The notes under the pieces: model-generated
Databases searched by the model: none
Told to the model about the DNA's origin: nothing
What the model saw: only the letters and a program-made list of their open reading frames with translations
Shown here: piece by piece, positions 7,856-16,322 of the stretch
How positions within the stretch are numbered: position 1 is the first letter of the stretch
Layout: each line of letters opens with the position of its first letter
DNA from: Paracoccaceae bacterium
GTDB lineage: Bacteria > Pseudomonadota > Alphaproteobacteria > Rhodobacterales > Rhodobacteraceae
Assembly (NCBI GenBank): GCA_027486345.1
Contig: JAIXPH010000045.1
Coordinates: 1-64,000 of the forward strand
Length of the DNA: 64,000 nt
Direction of reading: 5' to 3'
Position numbers and translations under genes: made by a program

Positions 7856-10192
7856 TCAGTCGGTCAGGTCAAAGGTGATCACATGCCGCCCCGGCGGCAG
7901 GTGCAGGCCCGCATCGGGAAGGGCGACCGTTTGCCCCCCGATGCGGTGGTTCGCGCGGCCCGGATCGGGCAGCAGCAGCCCGGCGCAGCCTTCGGGCAGC
8001 GTCAGGTCATAGGTGACGGCGCGGCCATCCAGCCGCCACGTGGCAGAGAGGCGGCCGTGGCGGCAGTCGTGCCACGCCTCGGCATGGCCCAGCGCGGGCA
8101 GCACCTTTGGCGCGATCAGCACGCGGTCAAAACCGGGGTGATCCGGGTCAGGGGCCACCCCCGCCACGGATTCGAACAGCCATTGGCAAACCGCGCCATA
8201 GGCGTAGTGGTTGTAGCTGTTCATGTCGGGATCATAGATCGACCCATCCGGGGCCATCGCATCCCAACGCTCCCAAATCGTGGTCGCGCCGCGCTCTACT
8301 TGATACAACCACCCCGGCACCTTGCGGTTCAGGAACACCTTTTCGGCCAGATCAAGCATGCCCAACTTGGTCAGCGCAGGCAGCAACGCAGGCGTGCCGA
8401 TAAAGCCGGTACCGATCAGGTAATCCGCATCCTCCACTTCCTTGCGGAAGTAGCGCTTCGCCGCATCCATATGCTGCCGCGGGATCAGGTCATGCAGGAA
8501 GGCCAGCGCATAGGACGTCTGGTCGTTATGCGCGAGCCGACCCGACGGCGCGATGTATTCATGGGCAAAGGCCGCGCGGATATCCTCGGCCCGGCGGCGC
8601 AGGTCCGCCGCCGCCGCGTCCTGCCCGATGATCGTGGCAATCCGCGCCGAAAGATCGGTGGAGATGAAGTGATACAGCGTCGCCGCGCAATCATCGGCAA
8701 TCGTCGGGCGCGGCTTGCGGTTGTCGCCGACGGGCTGCAACCAATCGCCGAAGGTGAACCCCCGCTCGCCCCACGTCGCATTGGTCCGCACGATGGGACC
8801 ATTGCCCAAGGACCACAGGTGATCCACCCAGGCCTTCATCGCGGGGAAGCACTCTGTCAGCACCTCAACCCGCCCATAATGAAGGTACAACTGCCACGGG
8901 ATGATCACGATGGCATCGCCCCAACCGGTCGAGCCTGCCCAATCGCCCCGATCCCCGATGGGATGCAGCCGTGTCGGATCGGGCGAGAAATGCGGCACCG
9001 CGCCGTCGGGGCGCTGATCGTGCATCACATCGCGCAAGAACTTGCGCAGGAAGGATTCACTGTCCGCCAGCCAGCAGGCCGTTCCCGCAAAGACCTGCGC
9101 ATCGCCGGTCCAGCCCAGCCGTTCATCCCGCTGCGGGCAATCGGTGGGGATTTCGATGAAGTTCGACCGCTGCGACCAGACGGTGTTCAGCACCAGCCGA
9201 TTGACCGCCGCTTCGCCGCATTCAAACCCGCCCGCCTGCACCGGGACCGAGGTGATCGGAACCATCTCGATCTTGGTCACCGTCGCCTTGCCCGTCACCG
9301 TCACGCGGGCATAGCGAAAGCCCATGAAGCTGAACATCGGCGCATAAGTCGCCTCGCCGCCCTTCAGGACATAGGTCAACTCCCCCCGCGCCGAGCGATA
9401 GTTGCGGTTGTCAAAGAACCGCTCTGGCCCCAACACCTCGGAATGTTCGATGCGGATGGTGGCCCCCGCCTCACCCGAGACGGTAAAGCGGATATAGGCC
9501 CCGCAATTCTGGCCAAAGTCATGGACCACGCGGCCAACGCGTTCCGCCCAGCTTTCCACGGGGGCGACGGCGGGCAATTCCTTGACCGCGCCGGTTTCAT
9601 GCGGAACCAGCAGGGCGGTGTCAAAATCCAGCACCTCAACCCCGGCAGACTCTGCCACCGGGATACGGGCATCGAAATCCTCGCCCCAGTAAATCCCGGA
9701 TTTGGTGATCGGCAACAGGCCCGACCGCCAATTCGCATCGGTGGACAGGATGACGGCATCGCCCGACACCACCTCGGCAATCGCGGCGATGCGGTCGCCC
9801 CATGTGTTGTAGATCGGGTTCAGCGCCCACAGCATCTGCGACCGATACCAGCCATCGCCCAACCAGATCTCGATCCGGTTCGCGCCCGGTTTCAGCAAAG
9901 CGGCGATGTCATAGGTCTGATAGGCGATCCGGTCGTCATAGCAGGTCCAACCCGGCGTCAGCAGGTCATCCCCCACCCGCTCCCCGTTGACGAAAGCGCG
10001 ATAGAGCCCTTGGGCAGAGATGTGCAGCACCGCCGGGGAATCGCCTGCAAAGGTGAACTCCCGCGCGACGAAACTGGCCTGCGTGCCCACCCCGGCATCC
10101 GCCAAAGGCGCGATCATCTGCCCGGTCCAGTTGCGCCCGGCAAGCCGCCGCCGTTCCGCGGCAGCGCCGCGGTTGATGCCATCAAGGCCCAT
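7856..10192 (-). CDS. Glycoside hydrolase family 78, alpha-L-rhamnosidase
   Basis: 778 residues, no signal peptide. A beta-sandwich N-terminal region (VAREFTFAGDSPAVLHISAQG, YRAFVNGERVGDDLLTPGWT) is followed by a carbohydrate-binding-like domain. The (alpha/alpha)6 catalytic domain holds the GH78 block DCPQRDERLGWTGDAQVFAG near residue 365, with the Asp and Glu used in hydrolysis. A C-terminal beta domain has VAPDPDHPGFDRVLIAPK. The enzyme releases terminal alpha-L-rhamnose from glycosides. Without a signal sequence it probably acts in the cytoplasm after import by the ABC system downstream. First gene of the operon, preceded by GGAGAGGG and a palindromic operator. No rhamnose catabolic genes are seen nearby. 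Confidence 0.9.
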   Translation of the reverse strand: MGLDGINRGAAAERRRLAGRNWTGQMIAPLADAGVGTQASFVAREFTFAGDSPAVLHISAQGLYRAFVNGERVGDDLLTPGWTCYDDRIAYQTYDIAALLKPGANRIEIWLGDGWYRSQMLWALNPIYNTWGDRIAAIAEVVSGDAVILSTDANWRSGLLPITKSGIYWGEDFDARIPVAESAGVEVLDFDTALLVPHETGAVKELPAVAPVESWAERVGRVVHDFGQNCGAYIRFTVSGEAGATIRIEHSEVLGPERFFDNRNYRSARGELTYVLKGGEATYAPMFSFMGFRYARVTVTGKATVTKIEMVPITSVPVQAGGFECGEAAVNRLVLNTVWSQRSNFIEIPTDCPQRDERLGWTGDAQVFAGTACWLADSESFLRKFLRDVMHDQRPDGAVPHFSPDPTRLHPIGDRGDWAGSTGWGDAIVIIPWQLYLHYGRVEVLTECFPAMKAWVDHLWSLGNGPIVRTNATWGERGFTFGDWLQPVGDNRKPRPTIADDCAATLYHFISTDLSARIATIIGQDAAAADLRRRAEDIRAAFAHEYIAPSGRLAHNDQTSYALAFLHDLIPRQHMDAAKRYFRKEVEDADYLIGTGFIGTPALLPALTKLGMLDLAEKVFLNRKVPGWLYQVERGATTIWERWDAMAPDGSIYDPDMNSYNHYAYGAVCQWLFESVAGVAPDPDHPGFDRVLIAPKVLPALGHAEAWHDCRHGRLSATWRLDGRAVTYDLTLPEGCAGLLLPDPGRANHRIGGQTVALPDAGLHLPPGRHVITFDLTD

Positions 10193-10242
10193 GACCCTCT
10201 CCTCCCATGCGGTGCGCTTCGACGAGTCGGCATCGTGTGCAC

Positions 10243-10258
10243 CGTTCTACGTAGAACG
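10243..10258. promoter_or_regulatory. Perfect 16-bp palindrome, probable LacI-family operator
   Basis: CGTTCTACGTAGAACG is identical to its reverse complement and lies midway in the divergent gap between the rhamnosidase operon and the LacI-type gene. It has the central CG-type symmetry and size typical of LacI/GalR operators, and overlaps the -10 and start region of the minus-strand promoter proposed here. Binding by the adjacent repressor is inferred from position. Confidence 0.75.
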
Positions 10259-10283
10259 ATACACGGGCAGAATTGCATTGCAA
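10256..10283 (-). promoter_or_regulatory. Candidate promoter of the rhamnosidase/ABC operon
   Basis: On the minus strand TTGCAA (10283-10278), a 16-base spacer and TATCGT (10261-10256) make a plausible sigma-70 promoter about 65 bases ahead of the rhamnosidase ATG. The -10 element runs into the perfect palindrome, so a bound repressor would block it. Neither hexamer is a strong match, so this is a modest-confidence call. Confidence 0.4.
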
Positions 10284-10329
10284 CGGTTTTTTGCTTAGCG
10301 TCTTGTCCACGCAGGAAAGGGGGTCGCGG

Positions 10330-11349
10330 ATGGATGACGGCGGCGGCAGGGTGACACGCGGCAAGGTGACGATCCGCACCGTGGCGGAACATGCCGGCGT
10401 ATCGGTCGCGGCGGTGTCCAAAGTCCTGCGCAACGCCTATGGCGTCTCCGATGCCCTGCGCCAGAACGTCATGGAGTCCATCGAAACCCTTGGCTACCGC
10501 CCCAGTGCCGCCGCACGCGGGATGCGCGGGCGCACCTTTACTGTCGGCATCCTGCTGGTCGAAATCGGCAACCCCTTCATTCCCGAGGTAGTGGAGGGCA
10601 TCAACGACATCCTCTCGCCGTCCGAGTTCAAATCGCTGATGGGGATGGGCCGGTCGCATATGCCGGTGGAAACCAGCCTGATCGAACAGATGATCGACTT
10701 TCACATGGACGGCCTGATCCTTGTCGCCCCGCGCATGTCGGGCGCGGTGCTGGACCGCTACGCCCGCCAAATCCCGATTGCCGTGATTGGCCACCACGAA
10801 GCCACGGCCGCACATTTCGACACGATCAACAGCGATGACCAACGCGGCGCAATGCTGGCGACCGAGGCGCTGATCGCTGCAGGTCACCGCGATATCGTCA
10901 TGCTGTCACAGGCCTATGCCCCCGACAGCAGCCATGCTGTGGCGGGTCAGCGTGAGATCGGCTATCGCACCGCCATGCAGCGCGCGGGATTGCCGGGGAC
11001 TGTGGTCGCCCTGCCCTATGACGGCGACAGCGTCCCGCATCACCTGCGGCAGTTTCTGGAACAGAACCCCCGCCCCCGCGCGGTGTTCTGTTGGTCCGAC
11101 CTCTTTGCCGTCGATCTGGTGAACATCGCCCGGTCGATGGGGCTGCGCGTGCCCGAAGACCTTGCCGTGATCGGCTATGACAACAACCCGCTGGCCGCGC
11201 TGCCCTTGGTGGACCTGTCCAGCATCGACCAAGCCGGACGCCGCCTTGGGGCTTTGGCCGCCGAAACCCTGCTCAGCCGCATGGATGGCCGCAACGCCCC
11301 GCATCACATCCTGTTGGAGCCCAGCCTCGTGCGGCGGACCAGCGGTTAG
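10330..11349 (+). CDS. LacI-family transcriptional repressor
   Basis: 339 residues. An N-terminal LacI helix-turn-helix (TIRTVAEHAGVSVAAVSKVL, then the hinge-helix segment YRPSAAARGMRGR) is followed by a periplasmic-binding-protein-like effector domain (TVGILLVEIGNPFIPEVVEG ... ERPEDLAVIGYDN-type motif near the C-terminus). It is divergent from the rhamnosidase and sugar ABC operon with a perfect palindrome between, so it is most simply the local repressor of that operon, relieved by an imported sugar. ATG at 10330 is chosen because AGGAAAGGGGG precedes it; the upstream ATG at 10273 would add 19 unrelated residues and overlap the promoter. Confidence 0.92.
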   Translation: MDDGGGRVTRGKVTIRTVAEHAGVSVAAVSKVLRNAYGVSDALRQNVMESIETLGYRPSAAARGMRGRTFTVGILLVEIGNPFIPEVVEGINDILSPSEFKSLMGMGRSHMPVETSLIEQMIDFHMDGLILVAPRMSGAVLDRYARQIPIAVIGHHEATAAHFDTINSDDQRGAMLATEALIAAGHRDIVMLSQAYAPDSSHAVAGQREIGYRTAMQRAGLPGTVVALPYDGDSVPHHLRQFLEQNPRPRAVFCWSDLFAVDLVNIARSMGLRVPEDLAVIGYDNNPLAALPLVDLSSIDQAGRRLGALAAETLLSRMDGRNAPHHILLEPSLVRRTSG

Positions 11350-11454
11350 GTGGCAAAAAGCGGCCCTTTCGTTCTATGCGGTGACGCTTTTGCGCAAGTC
11401 TGGACGGGTGGCGCCCGACTAAGCTGATCTCGACAGCCCTGTACAGGTGATGCG

Positions 11455-13032
11455 ATGGCCGACCTCAGCCCACTGGATGCCCCGACCGACCCCACCCCCG
11501 ACAAGGCGCGCAAGCGCGGCGGGCGCGAGGCACGGCGCAGTGAACGCGCGGCGGGGGCGCAGAACCAACCGCATTGCGCCTATATCGTGCGCGGCATCCC
11601 GACCTATGACGTGATGGGCGAAGAAAGCCTGCAAAAGATCGAAGCCGCCGCCGACCGCATCCTTGCCGAAACCGGCATCGAATTCCGCGACGACCCCGAG
11701 GCGCTGGCGCTGTGGCGCGCGGCGGGGGCGGATGTGCAGGGCACGCTGGTCAAATTCCCCCCCGGCCTGCTGCGCGAGTTGGTGGCCACCGCGCCGCGCG
11801 AATTCACCCAGCACGCGCGCAATCCGGCGAATAATGTGCAGATCGGCGGAAAGAACGTCGTCTTTGCCCCGGCCTATGGCAGCCCCTTTGTCATGGATCT
11901 CGACAAGGGCCGCCGCTTTGGCACGCTGGAGGATTTCCAGAACTTCATCAAGCTGGCGCAATCCAGCCCGTGGTTCCACCACTCTGGCGGGACGATCTGC
12001 GAACCGACCGATGTGGCGGTGAACAAGCGGCATCTCGATATGATCTATGCCCATATCACGCTGTCGGATCGGGCGTTCCTTGGGTCTGTCACCGCCGCCG
12101 AACGCGCGGCGGACAGCGTCGAGATGGCGCGCATCCTGTTTGGCGCGGACTTTGCCAACCAGAATTGCGTCATCATGGGCAATTTCAACGTGAACTCGCC
12201 GCTTGTCTGGGACGGCACCATGACGCGCGGCATGCGCGAATATGCCCGCGCGGGGCAAGGGACGGTGCTGGTGCCCTTCATCCTTGGCGGCGCGATGGGG
12301 CCGGTCACGTCCGCAGGTGCCATCGCACAGTCCTTGGCCGAAACGCTGGCGGGTTGTGCGTTGACGCAACTGGAACGCAAAGGCGCGCCGGTGGTGTTTG
12401 GCAACTTCCTGTCGTCGATGTCGCTGCGGTCAGGCTCGCCCACCTTTGGCACGCCGGAACCGGCGATCGGGTCGATGGTGATCGGGCAACTCGCCCGCCG
12501 CCTGAACCTGCCGCTGCGCTGTTCGGGGAATTTCACCACCTCGAAACTGCCCGATGCACAGGCGATGATGGAAGGCACCATGTCCATGCTGGCCGCCGTG
12601 CATTGCGGGGCAAATTACATCCTGCATTCCGCAGGGTTCCTCGACGGGCTGCTGTCGATGTCCTATGAGAAATTCATGCTCGACACGGATCTGTGCGGCG
12701 CGTTGCATTCCTATCTGAAGGGCGTGCAGGTCGATGACGACCAACTCGCCGTCGATGCCTTTGCCGAGGTGGGGCCGGGCAACCATTTCTTCGGCTGCTC
12801 CCACACGATGAAGCATTATGAGACCGCCTTCTGGGACAGCGAACTCTCGGACAACGAACCCTTTGAGAAGTGGGAGGCGAACGGTTCCACCGATGCCGCC
12901 ACCCGCGCCAACAAGCTGTGGAAACGCCGGTTGGCCGAGTTTGAGGCCCCGGCCTTGGATGCGGGCACGGATGAGGCGCTGCGCGACTTCATCGCCCGGC
13001 GCAAGGCGGCGGTGCAGGACATGTGGTACTGA
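11455..13032 (+). CDS. MttB-family (trimethylamine methyltransferase-like) protein, non-pyrrolysine
   Basis: 525 residues. The MttB superfamily transfers a methyl group from a quaternary or tertiary amine to a corrinoid protein. Family-like blocks include ETGIEFRDDPEALALWRAAG, HARNPANNVQIGGKNVVFAP, a glycine-rich GGAMGPVTSAGAIAQSLAET, and NYILHSAGFLDGLLSMSYEK. The frame is uninterrupted, so the in-frame amber codon for pyrrolysine in true MttB is absent. That places it with the non-Pyl branch, some members of which demethylate glycine betaine or related quaternary amines. No corrinoid protein or RamA-like reactivase is encoded in this window, so the acceptor is unknown. A hydrophilic Arg/Lys-rich tail of about 35 residues precedes the barrel. 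Substrate is not determinable here. Confidence 0.85.
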   Translation: MADLSPLDAPTDPTPDKARKRGGREARRSERAAGAQNQPHCAYIVRGIPTYDVMGEESLQKIEAAADRILAETGIEFRDDPEALALWRAAGADVQGTLVKFPPGLLRELVATAPREFTQHARNPANNVQIGGKNVVFAPAYGSPFVMDLDKGRRFGTLEDFQNFIKLAQSSPWFHHSGGTICEPTDVAVNKRHLDMIYAHITLSDRAFLGSVTAAERAADSVEMARILFGADFANQNCVIMGNFNVNSPLVWDGTMTRGMREYARAGQGTVLVPFILGGAMGPVTSAGAIAQSLAETLAGCALTQLERKGAPVVFGNFLSSMSLRSGSPTFGTPEPAIGSMVIGQLARRLNLPLRCSGNFTTSKLPDAQAMMEGTMSMLAAVHCGANYILHSAGFLDGLLSMSYEKFMLDTDLCGALHSYLKGVQVDDDQLAVDAFAEVGPGNHFFGCSHTMKHYETAFWDSELSDNEPFEKWEANGSTDAATRANKLWKRRLAEFEAPALDAGTDEALRDFIARRKAAVQDMWY

Positions 13033-13158
13033 TCCTGGCCGTGGTAAATTTTGCTTAATATTCGCATGTGACCTGTGCGATAGTATAGGTGCGCCTCGTT
13101 GCGCTAAACGTGCAATGCCGCCGGAACAACCGGGGCAGGGAACCTGAAGGACAGTGGA

Positions 13159-13587
13159 ATGCTTAACGAATTCAAGGCGTTTATCGCCAAGGGCAACGTC
13201 GTTGACCTTGCCGTCGGTATCATCATCGGTGCGGCCTTCACGGCGATTGTGAACTCGCTGGTCGCTGATCTGATTAACCCGATCATCGGGCTTATCACCG
13301 GCGGCATCGACTTTTCGAACCTCTTCGTCGATCTGTCGGGAACCAACCCCGCCAGCCTGAAAGCCGCCAAGGACGCCGGCGCGCCGGTCTTCGCCTATGG
13401 CTCGTTCATTACGGCGGTCATCAACTTCCTGATCATCGCCTGGGTGGTGTTCCTGCTGGTCAAGGCCGTGAACAAGCTGAAGGAAGCCACCGCCAAGAAA
13501 GAAGCCGCCGAGGCTGCGGCTGCCGCACCCGCTGGCCCGACCGAACTGGCCGTGCTGCTGGAAATCCGCGACGCGCTGAAGAAGTGA
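13159..13587 (+). CDS. mscL: Large-conductance mechanosensitive channel MscL
   Basis: 142 residues. Opens a wide inner-membrane pore on hypo-osmotic shock to release solutes. The start [20 protein letters not shown] is the amphipathic N-terminal helix and the beginning of TM1 ([20 protein letters not shown]). A periplasmic loop with an insertion-like [18 protein letters not shown] follows, then TM2 ([20 protein letters not shown]) and a charged C-terminal helix with an Ala-rich linker. Length is normal. It stands alone on the plus strand with its own terminator, facing the convergent ald gene. Confidence 0.97.
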   Translation: MLNEFKAFIAKGNVVDLAVGIIIGAAFTAIVNSLVADLINPIIGLITGGIDFSNLFVDLSGTNPASLKAAKDAGAPVFAYGSFITAVINFLIIAWVVFLLVKAVNKLKEATAKKEAAEAAAAAPAGPTELAVLLEIRDALKK

Positions 13588-13603
13588 TCCTGTCGCACCG
13601 GAT

Positions 13604-13637
13604 AAAGGGGGCGGGACCGCAAGGCCCCGCCCTTTTT
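13604..13637 (+). terminator. Intrinsic terminator after mscL
   Basis: GGGCGGG (13609-13615) and CCCGCCC (13626-13632) pair over a ten-base loop. AAA before and TTTTT after extend the stem and give the T-run. It lies 17 bases after the mscL stop, between convergent genes. Confidence 0.85.
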
Positions 13638-13641
13638 AGTC

Positions 13642-14760
13642 TCAGATTGCCAAAGCCGCTTCGGGCGTGATCACCGGCAGGCCAAGCGCCGTCCCAACGG
13701 CGGCATAGGTCAGCTTGCCCGCATGGGTGTTCAGCCCCGCCATCAGGTGACGATCCTCGGCGCAGGCGCGTTTCCAGCCCTTGTCCGCCAGCGCCAGCAG
13801 GAACGGCAGCGTCGCATTGCCCAGGGCGAGGGTCGATGTCCGCGCCACAGCCCCCGGCATATTGGCCACGCAGTAATGCAGGATGCCGTCCACCTCATAG
13901 ATCGGGTCTTGATGGGTGGTGGCACGGCTGGTTTCAAAACAGCCGCCTTGGTCGATGGCGACATCGACAATCGCCGCCCCCGGCTTCATCGTGGCCAACT
14001 GCGCGCGTGTCACCAGTTTCGGCGCGGCGGCACCGGGGATCAGCACGGCCCCGATGACCATATCGGCTTCGGCCACCAACTCGGCGGTCATCCCCGCGCT
14101 GGCATAACCGGTTTTCACCGTTCCGTGGAAAATGTCGTCCAGATAGCGCAGACGCGGGACCGAGCGGTCAAGGATCGTCACATCCGCGCCCATCCCCGCC
14201 GCGACCCGCGCCGCCTGCGTGCCGACCACGCCGCCGCCGATCACCAACACCTTGGCAGGCAAGACCCCCGGCACACCGCCGAGCAAGACGCCGCGCCCGC
14301 CATTGGCCTTTTGCAGCGTCCACGCGCCCACCTGCGGGGCAAGACGGCCCGCAACCTCGGACATCGGGGCAAGCAAGGGCAAGCCGCCACGCTCATCGGT
14401 CACGGTTTCATAGGCGATGGCCGTCACGCCCGACGCCAGAAGGTCATGCGTTTGCGCCGGATCGGGGGCGAGGTGCAGATAGGTGAAGAGCACCTGCCCT
14501 TCGCGCAGACGCGCCCGTTCAACAGCCTGCGGTTCCTTGACCTTCACCACCATCTCGGCCCCGGCGAAGACCTCTTCCGCCGTGCCGACGATGCTTGCAC
14601 CTGCCGCGATGTAATCGGCATCCGTAAAGCCCGCGCCAACACCTGCACCCGTTTCAATCATCACCTGATGGCCATGCGCCACCGCCTCACGCGCCGCGTT
14701 GGGCGTCATGCCCACGCGAAATTCCTGCGGTTTGATTTCCTTGGGGCAACCGATCTTCAT
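13642..14760 (-). CDS. ald: Alanine dehydrogenase
   Basis: 372 residues, the normal length. Catalyses NAD-dependent oxidative deamination of L-alanine to pyruvate and ammonia, or the reverse. The start [20 protein letters not shown] has the family KE-x(2)-x-E-x-RV signature. The substrate site includes VKVKEPQ and YLHLAPD; the Rossmann loop is [31 protein letters not shown] at 14760 is preceded by GGGAGAG. The open frame continues to 15396 on this strand, but that extension is antisense to the lrp gene. The divergent Lrp/AsnC regulator next door is the usual partner that activates ald in response to alanine. Confidence 0.96.
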   Translation of the reverse strand: MKIGCPKEIKPQEFRVGMTPNAAREAVAHGHQVMIETGAGVGAGFTDADYIAAGASIVGTAEEVFAGAEMVVKVKEPQAVERARLREGQVLFTYLHLAPDPAQTHDLLASGVTAIAYETVTDERGGLPLLAPMSEVAGRLAPQVGAWTLQKANGGRGVLLGGVPGVLPAKVLVIGGGVVGTQAARVAAGMGADVTILDRSVPRLRYLDDIFHGTVKTGYASAGMTAELVAEADMVIGAVLIPGAAAPKLVTRAQLATMKPGAAIVDVAIDQGGCFETSRATTHQDPIYEVDGILHYCVANMPGAVARTSTLALGNATLPFLLALADKGWKRACAEDRHLMAGLNTHAGKLTYAAVGTALGLPVITPEAALAI

Positions 14761-14910
14761 GCTTTCTCTCCCTGTCGGGCCGTTTCGCCCGTGTAAGACC
14801 AGCTTTTGCCTATTCGGCCGCAATTGCTTTGAATTCTCAGTGACGCAGGCGGTCTTGATCGGTAGATTCTGCGGCAAGACATCCCCAAAGCGAGAGAATC
14901 TGCGAAGATC

Positions 14911-15369
14911 ATGGATTTGGACGCAACCGACCGCCGTATCCTGACTGTCCTGCAAAAGGATGGCCGCATCACCAATGCCGAGCTTTCGGAACGCGTGAAC
15001 CTGTCGCCCAGCGCCTGCCACCGCCGCACCCAACGGCTGGAAGAAGAGGGCTACATCGCCGGTTACGTCGCCCTTCTGGACGCGCGGCGACTGGGCAAAC
15101 CCACGGTGGTCTTTGTCGAGATTACACTGCAGGGACAGGCTGACGACCTGCTGGACGCCTTTGAGCGTGAGGTGGCGAAGGTGCCAGACATCCTCGAATG
15201 CCACCTGATGGCCGGAACGGCGGATTACCTGCTGAAGATCGTGGCCGAGGATACCGAGGATTTCGCTCGCATCCACCGCCAACACCTGTCCCGCCTGCCC
15301 GGCGTGCGTCAGATGCAATCGTCCTTCGCGCTGCGGACCGTGTTCAAGACCACCGCGCTGTCGGTGTGA
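14911..15369 (+). CDS. Lrp/AsnC-family transcriptional regulator
   Basis: 152 residues. N-terminal winged helix-turn-helix ([40 protein letters not shown]) and a C-terminal RAM/AsnC ligand-binding domain ([20 protein letters not shown] ... [17 protein letters not shown]). Divergent from ald with a 150-bp shared control region, so it most likely regulates ald in response to an amino acid, as AldR-type proteins do. The gap contains an AATT-N6-AATT symmetrical element (14822-14835) and TTCTGCG-type sequences close to the gene start, which are candidates for binding sites. The gene ends before a cluster of related inverted motifs. Confidence 0.92.
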   Translation: MDLDATDRRILTVLQKDGRITNAELSERVNLSPSACHRRTQRLEEEGYIAGYVALLDARRLGKPTVVFVEITLQGQADDLLDAFEREVAKVPDILECHLMAGTADYLLKIVAEDTEDFARIHRQHLSRLPGVRQMQSSFALRTVFKTTALSV

Positions 15370-15371
15370 GT

Positions 15372-15437
15372 GCCTTTTCTGCGAAAAGGCGGTCACAATT
15401 CTGCTGCGAAAAATTGAATGCGATCTTTCGCAGAAAA
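15372..15437. repeat. Nested inverted repeats built from TTTTCTGCGAAA
   Basis: TTTTCTGCGAAA at 15375-15386 and its exact reverse complement at 15426-15437 form 12-bp arms 39 bases apart. The left copy can also fold on itself (GCCTTTTC-TGC-GAAAAGGC, 15372-15390), and a third related CTGCGAAAAA lies at 15404-15413. It fills the 72-bp gap between the convergent lrp and Trm112 genes. It may be a terminator-like structure or a regulator-binding cluster; no strong T-run follows. Confidence 0.6.
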
Positions 15438-15441
15438 CCCG

Positions 15442-15624
15442 TCACGCCACCTCTCGCGCTTCGCTGACCAGCATGATCGGGATGCCGTCGCGGATCGGAA
15501 AGGCCAGATGCGCGGCCTTGGAGATCAGTTCCTGCCGTTCGGCGTCATAGGTCAGGGTTGCCTGCGTCACCGGGCAGACCAGCGATTCCAGCATGCGGCG
15601 GTCCACGACGGGGCCTTCGGTCAT
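15442..15624 (-). CDS. Trm112 family protein
   Basis: 60 residues. Small Trm112/YcaR-type domain: [20 protein letters not shown], then [24 protein letters not shown], the typical end of the family. In eukaryotes Trm112 activates several methyltransferases; the bacterial role is unclear. Only one Cys of the usual zinc-binding set is kept, which is common in alphaproteobacterial forms. Its ATG overlaps the TGA of the LON-domain gene (ATGA), so the two are translationally coupled. Confidence 0.9.
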   Translation of the reverse strand: MTEGPVVDRRMLESLVCPVTQATLTYDAERQELISKAAHLAFPIRDGIPIMLVSEAREVA

Positions 15625-16265
15625 TGCATCACCTCATCCCCGGCACCACCGCGCAGGGCAAATTCGATCAGTGTCACCAGCGTCTCGCGCCGGGTGGTCA
15701 GGCTGGGCGCTTCCAGCAGGGCCTGCTTGTCCTCGGTCCCGAAGGGGCAGAGCATCGACAGCGAGTTGATCAGCAACTCCGTCTCGGCCTCTTTCAACCC
15801 GCTCCAATCGGTGGAAAGGTTCTGCGCGGCAAAATACCGGCCCAGCAGCGCCAGAAACCTGTCACGGTCAAAGCCTGCGTCTTCCTCGACCGGGCCAAGG
15901 TCACGGCCAAAGCCCGACCAATCGACGTTGCAGCGGCGATAGGGGGTGAACCCCTGCACCTCATCGCGCACCCGAAAGCGCGATGCGCCTGCCAGCGTGA
16001 TCATGTAGCGCCCATCCTCGGTCTCCGAGAACCCGGTCAGACGCCCCGCACATCCGATGGCGTTCAGGCGCTTTTCGCCGGTGCCCGGCACGTCGCGCGG
16101 CTGGATCATCCCGATCAGGCGGTGCTTGGTTTTCAGGCAATCCTCAACCATCGCCAGATAGCGCGGTTCAAAGATATGCAGCGGCAACCGCCCGCGCGGC
16201 AGCAAAAGCGCGCCGGGCAGCGGAAAGATCGGAATCGTCTCTGGCAGGTCGATGGCTTTGATCAT
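15621..16265 (-). CDS. LON substrate-binding (N-terminal) domain protein
   Basis: 214 residues. It consists only of the Lon N-terminal/PUA-like domain ([54 protein letters not shown]) plus a helical C-terminal part. It has no AAA+ or protease domain, so it is not a Lon protease. Stand-alone proteins of this kind are common in proteobacteria and their function is not established; substrate or protein binding is the usual suggestion. Co-transcribed with the Trm112 gene and downstream of the YbbN-type gene. Confidence 0.9.
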   Translation of the reverse strand: MIKAIDLPETIPIFPLPGALLLPRGRLPLHIFEPRYLAMVEDCLKTKHRLIGMIQPRDVPGTGEKRLNAIGCAGRLTGFSETEDGRYMITLAGASRFRVRDEVQGFTPYRRCNVDWSGFGRDLGPVEEDAGFDRDRFLALLGRYFAAQNLSTDWSGLKEAETELLINSLSMLCPFGTEDKQALLEAPSLTTRRETLVTLIEFALRGGAGDEVMQ

Positions 16266-16292
16266 GGCAAGGCAGATAGGGCGATTGCCCCG

Positions 16293-16322
16293 TCAGGCAA
16301 AGATCATCAGGCAAAGATCATC
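16293..16322. repeat. 14-bp tandem duplication across the ybbN stop codon
   Basis: TCAGGCAAAGATCA occurs at 16293-16306 and again at 16307-16320, immediately adjacent, followed by the first two bases of a third copy. The second copy encodes the last residues and stop of the YbbN-type protein on the minus strand; the first copy repeats the same bases just after the stop. Looks like a recent slippage event. Confidence 0.85.

Noticed and set aside
5598..10354. Two long plus-strand frames opposite the sugar ABC operon and rhamnosidase
   Set aside because: Shadow frames; composition and lack of motifs argue against coding, while the minus-strand genes have all family motifs.
14761..15396. N-terminal extension of alanine dehydrogenase to about 584 residues
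   Set aside because: The extension is antisense to the lrp gene and lacks homology; the ATG at 14760 gives the exact family start.
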